This document shows positions 17,971 to 19,154 of a stretch of 19,154 bases of DNA, in pieces; within the stretch, counting starts at the first letter, position 1, and the number at the start of each line of letters is the position of its first letter. Source of the stretch: Gryganskiella cystojenkinii (taxonomy: Eukaryota; Mortierellomycota; Mortierellomycetes; Mortierellales; Mortierellaceae); assembly GCA_015852425.1 (NCBI GenBank), contig JAAAIG010000750.1:1-19154 (forward strand). Reading direction: 5' to 3'. The notes under the pieces were generated by a model. It searched no databases. It saw only the letters and a program-made list of their open reading frames with translations, and had not been told where the DNA came from. Both the position numbers and the translations under genes were made by a program.

Positions 17971-19082
17971 TTAGAAGGGTCTTGGACTTGAGTTGGGTTG
18001 TAAAGTACTACTCGATCGAGAACTGGACAGGGCCAGTGCCTCCATCATGTTGAGGTCGCTTTCCTCTCGGACCTTCGAGCCCGCGTCCTGAGGATCAATA
18101 GCACTAAGATCAAAGGACTTGGAGTGATGGTGATGATACTGATAATGATGTGTCGGAGAAGGAGGCCAAAGACCACTGTATTGCACACCAGTACCCGAGG
18201 TCTGATGCGTCGCCGGTCGTTGTAGGTCATAAAGATAAGAGTCACTGCGAGGACGGACTGACCGTGAGGATGGTATATGCAAAATGGGCGGACTTGGAAT
18301 CGCATTGGTCATCTCTGCTCCACAGCTTGCGCTTGTAGCGTAGACATGAGGCATCTTTGGAGGTCCCTGGTTGATGTGGTACAGGATCGAGAAGATGAAA
18401 TAGATAAAGATCGTAGGAGTACCAGGGTCCAAATTGAAACAGACGCAAAAGAACACGTTCCAGACGACATGCTCGTGGATCATGGGTCTAGCGATTCCGT
18501 AGACGAGGTATATCAGGATATAAAAACAGAGCATGATGGTGCCTGCATTGCGGATGCTAATAAGCTGTTTTTGCAAAAAAAAATTGAATTTTTTTCATTT
18601 TCAAGAGTCAGCAAAATGGAACAGATTTACCATAAGACTGTCAAAACTTTTAAAGAGGGGCAACTTACGCGTAAGCGAACTTTGGCCAGACTGGTATCCC
18701 AGATCTGATCTTCTTTCTCACTTTCAGAGAGAGGGCTGAGGATGAGGGTCTGTCCACCAGTCCCATCCAGTGCTACAGGAGTAACGCCGACATGGACCAA
18801 GGTCATGTCCGAAGGCACCGTGTATTCGGCAATCGCCTTTGCAAGCTGATCCAAAGTCAACCAAAAGATGATCATGGCCACAGTGATCACAACTGCGAGT
18901 GTTATGAAGTGCGTCGCGATCGAGATGTTGGTCTTTGTGTACTGTTGACGACTCAGGAACGTTCCCGAACTGATCACGCTGGGCAGATCGAGCAAAAAGG
19001 GACCAAAGAGCAAGTAGGCGAATACAGAATTCATGATTTTTGGTCTCGGCACCCTGATCTTCAAGTCATCGCCGGGGACGGA
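17971..19082 (-). CDS. Multi-pass membrane protein, C-terminal part (5' end outside window)
   Basis: Two exons are visible on the minus strand: 19082-18669 and 18564-17971. The donor is GTAAGT; the acceptors are TTTTCAG (before 19082) and ACAG. Both joins are phase 0, and 335 residues are visible. The N-terminal exons lie beyond the right edge. At least four hydrophobic segments appear: IMNSVFAYLLFGPFLLDL, ATHFITLAVVITVAMIIFWL, GTIMLCFYILIYLVYG and, after a short loop, a pair-length stretch ending IFIYFIFSILYHI. The cytoplasm-like tail of about 125 residues is Ser/Pro-rich with a His cluster (HHYQYHHHHSK). This fits the last helices of a seven-helix receptor-like or transporter protein with a regulatory tail, but I do not recognise the family. 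Confidence 0.75.
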
Positions 19083-19154
19083 CTGAAAAAAGAAAGAAAT
19101 GAATGAATGAGAGACACATGGAAAAGTCAGCCATCAATTTTTTTTTTTTTTTTT
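19083..19154 (-). other. Intron end of the membrane protein gene and a poly-T edge
   Basis: On the minus strand this reads as an intron 3' end: an A-run, then a pyrimidine tract ending TTTTTTCAG next to the exon at 19082. The last 17 plus-strand bases are all T. Confidence 0.55.

Noticed and set aside
18150..18708. Plus-strand open frames over the membrane protein gene
   Set aside because: They are antisense to two well-supported exons with clean phase-0 splice sites and clear membrane helices.

Overview
The window looks like a fungal nuclear genome segment, most likely from an early-diverging filamentous fungus of the Mortierella type. The reasons are short GT-AG introns of about 50-190 nt that interrupt conserved eukaryotic genes, a mitochondrial-type polyprenyl synthase, fungal secreted proteins with signal peptides, a Pol III tRNA gene and a relic of a LINE carrying an RNase H domain. 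The taxon is inferred from the style of the sequence and was not searched. || Layout, left to right. (1) 408-1366 (+): a three-exon secreted protein of a fungal family. (2) 1562-1633 (-): tRNA-Gln(CTG). (3) about 1740-2741 (+): a 5'-truncated, decayed LINE 3' end that starts about 100 bp from the tRNA. (4) 2987-4144 (+): endonuclease V, three exons. (5) 4359-4908 (+): a 72-residue DUF1748-type protein whose frame closes only if an 8-nt microexon is used. (6) 5474-6899 (-): a secreted GH18 class III chitinase, two exons. (7) 6900-8971: no gene recognised. (8) 8972 to about 14.3 kb: a gene graveyard with three degenerate copies (two minus, one plus) of an unrecognised zinc-finger-like family, followed by a possible Hsp70-like relic. 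(9) 14724-16350 (-): COQ1-type trans-polyprenyl diphosphate synthase. (10) 17001-17663 (+): EMC5, divergent from COQ1. (11) 17971-19082 (-): the C-terminal part of a multi-pass membrane protein that runs off the right edge. || The intact genes are housekeeping or secreted functions (RNA/DNA repair, ubiquinone synthesis, ER membrane-protein insertion, cell-wall chitin) and show no shared pathway. The unusual parts are the microexon, the inverted multicopy relic family at 9-13.4 kb, and the LINE fragment beside a tRNA gene. E-box-like CACRTGAC sites lie upstream of both the endonuclease V and EMC5 genes. All exon joins were made by hand from splice consensus, frame closure and family resemblance; no transcript or database evidence was available.
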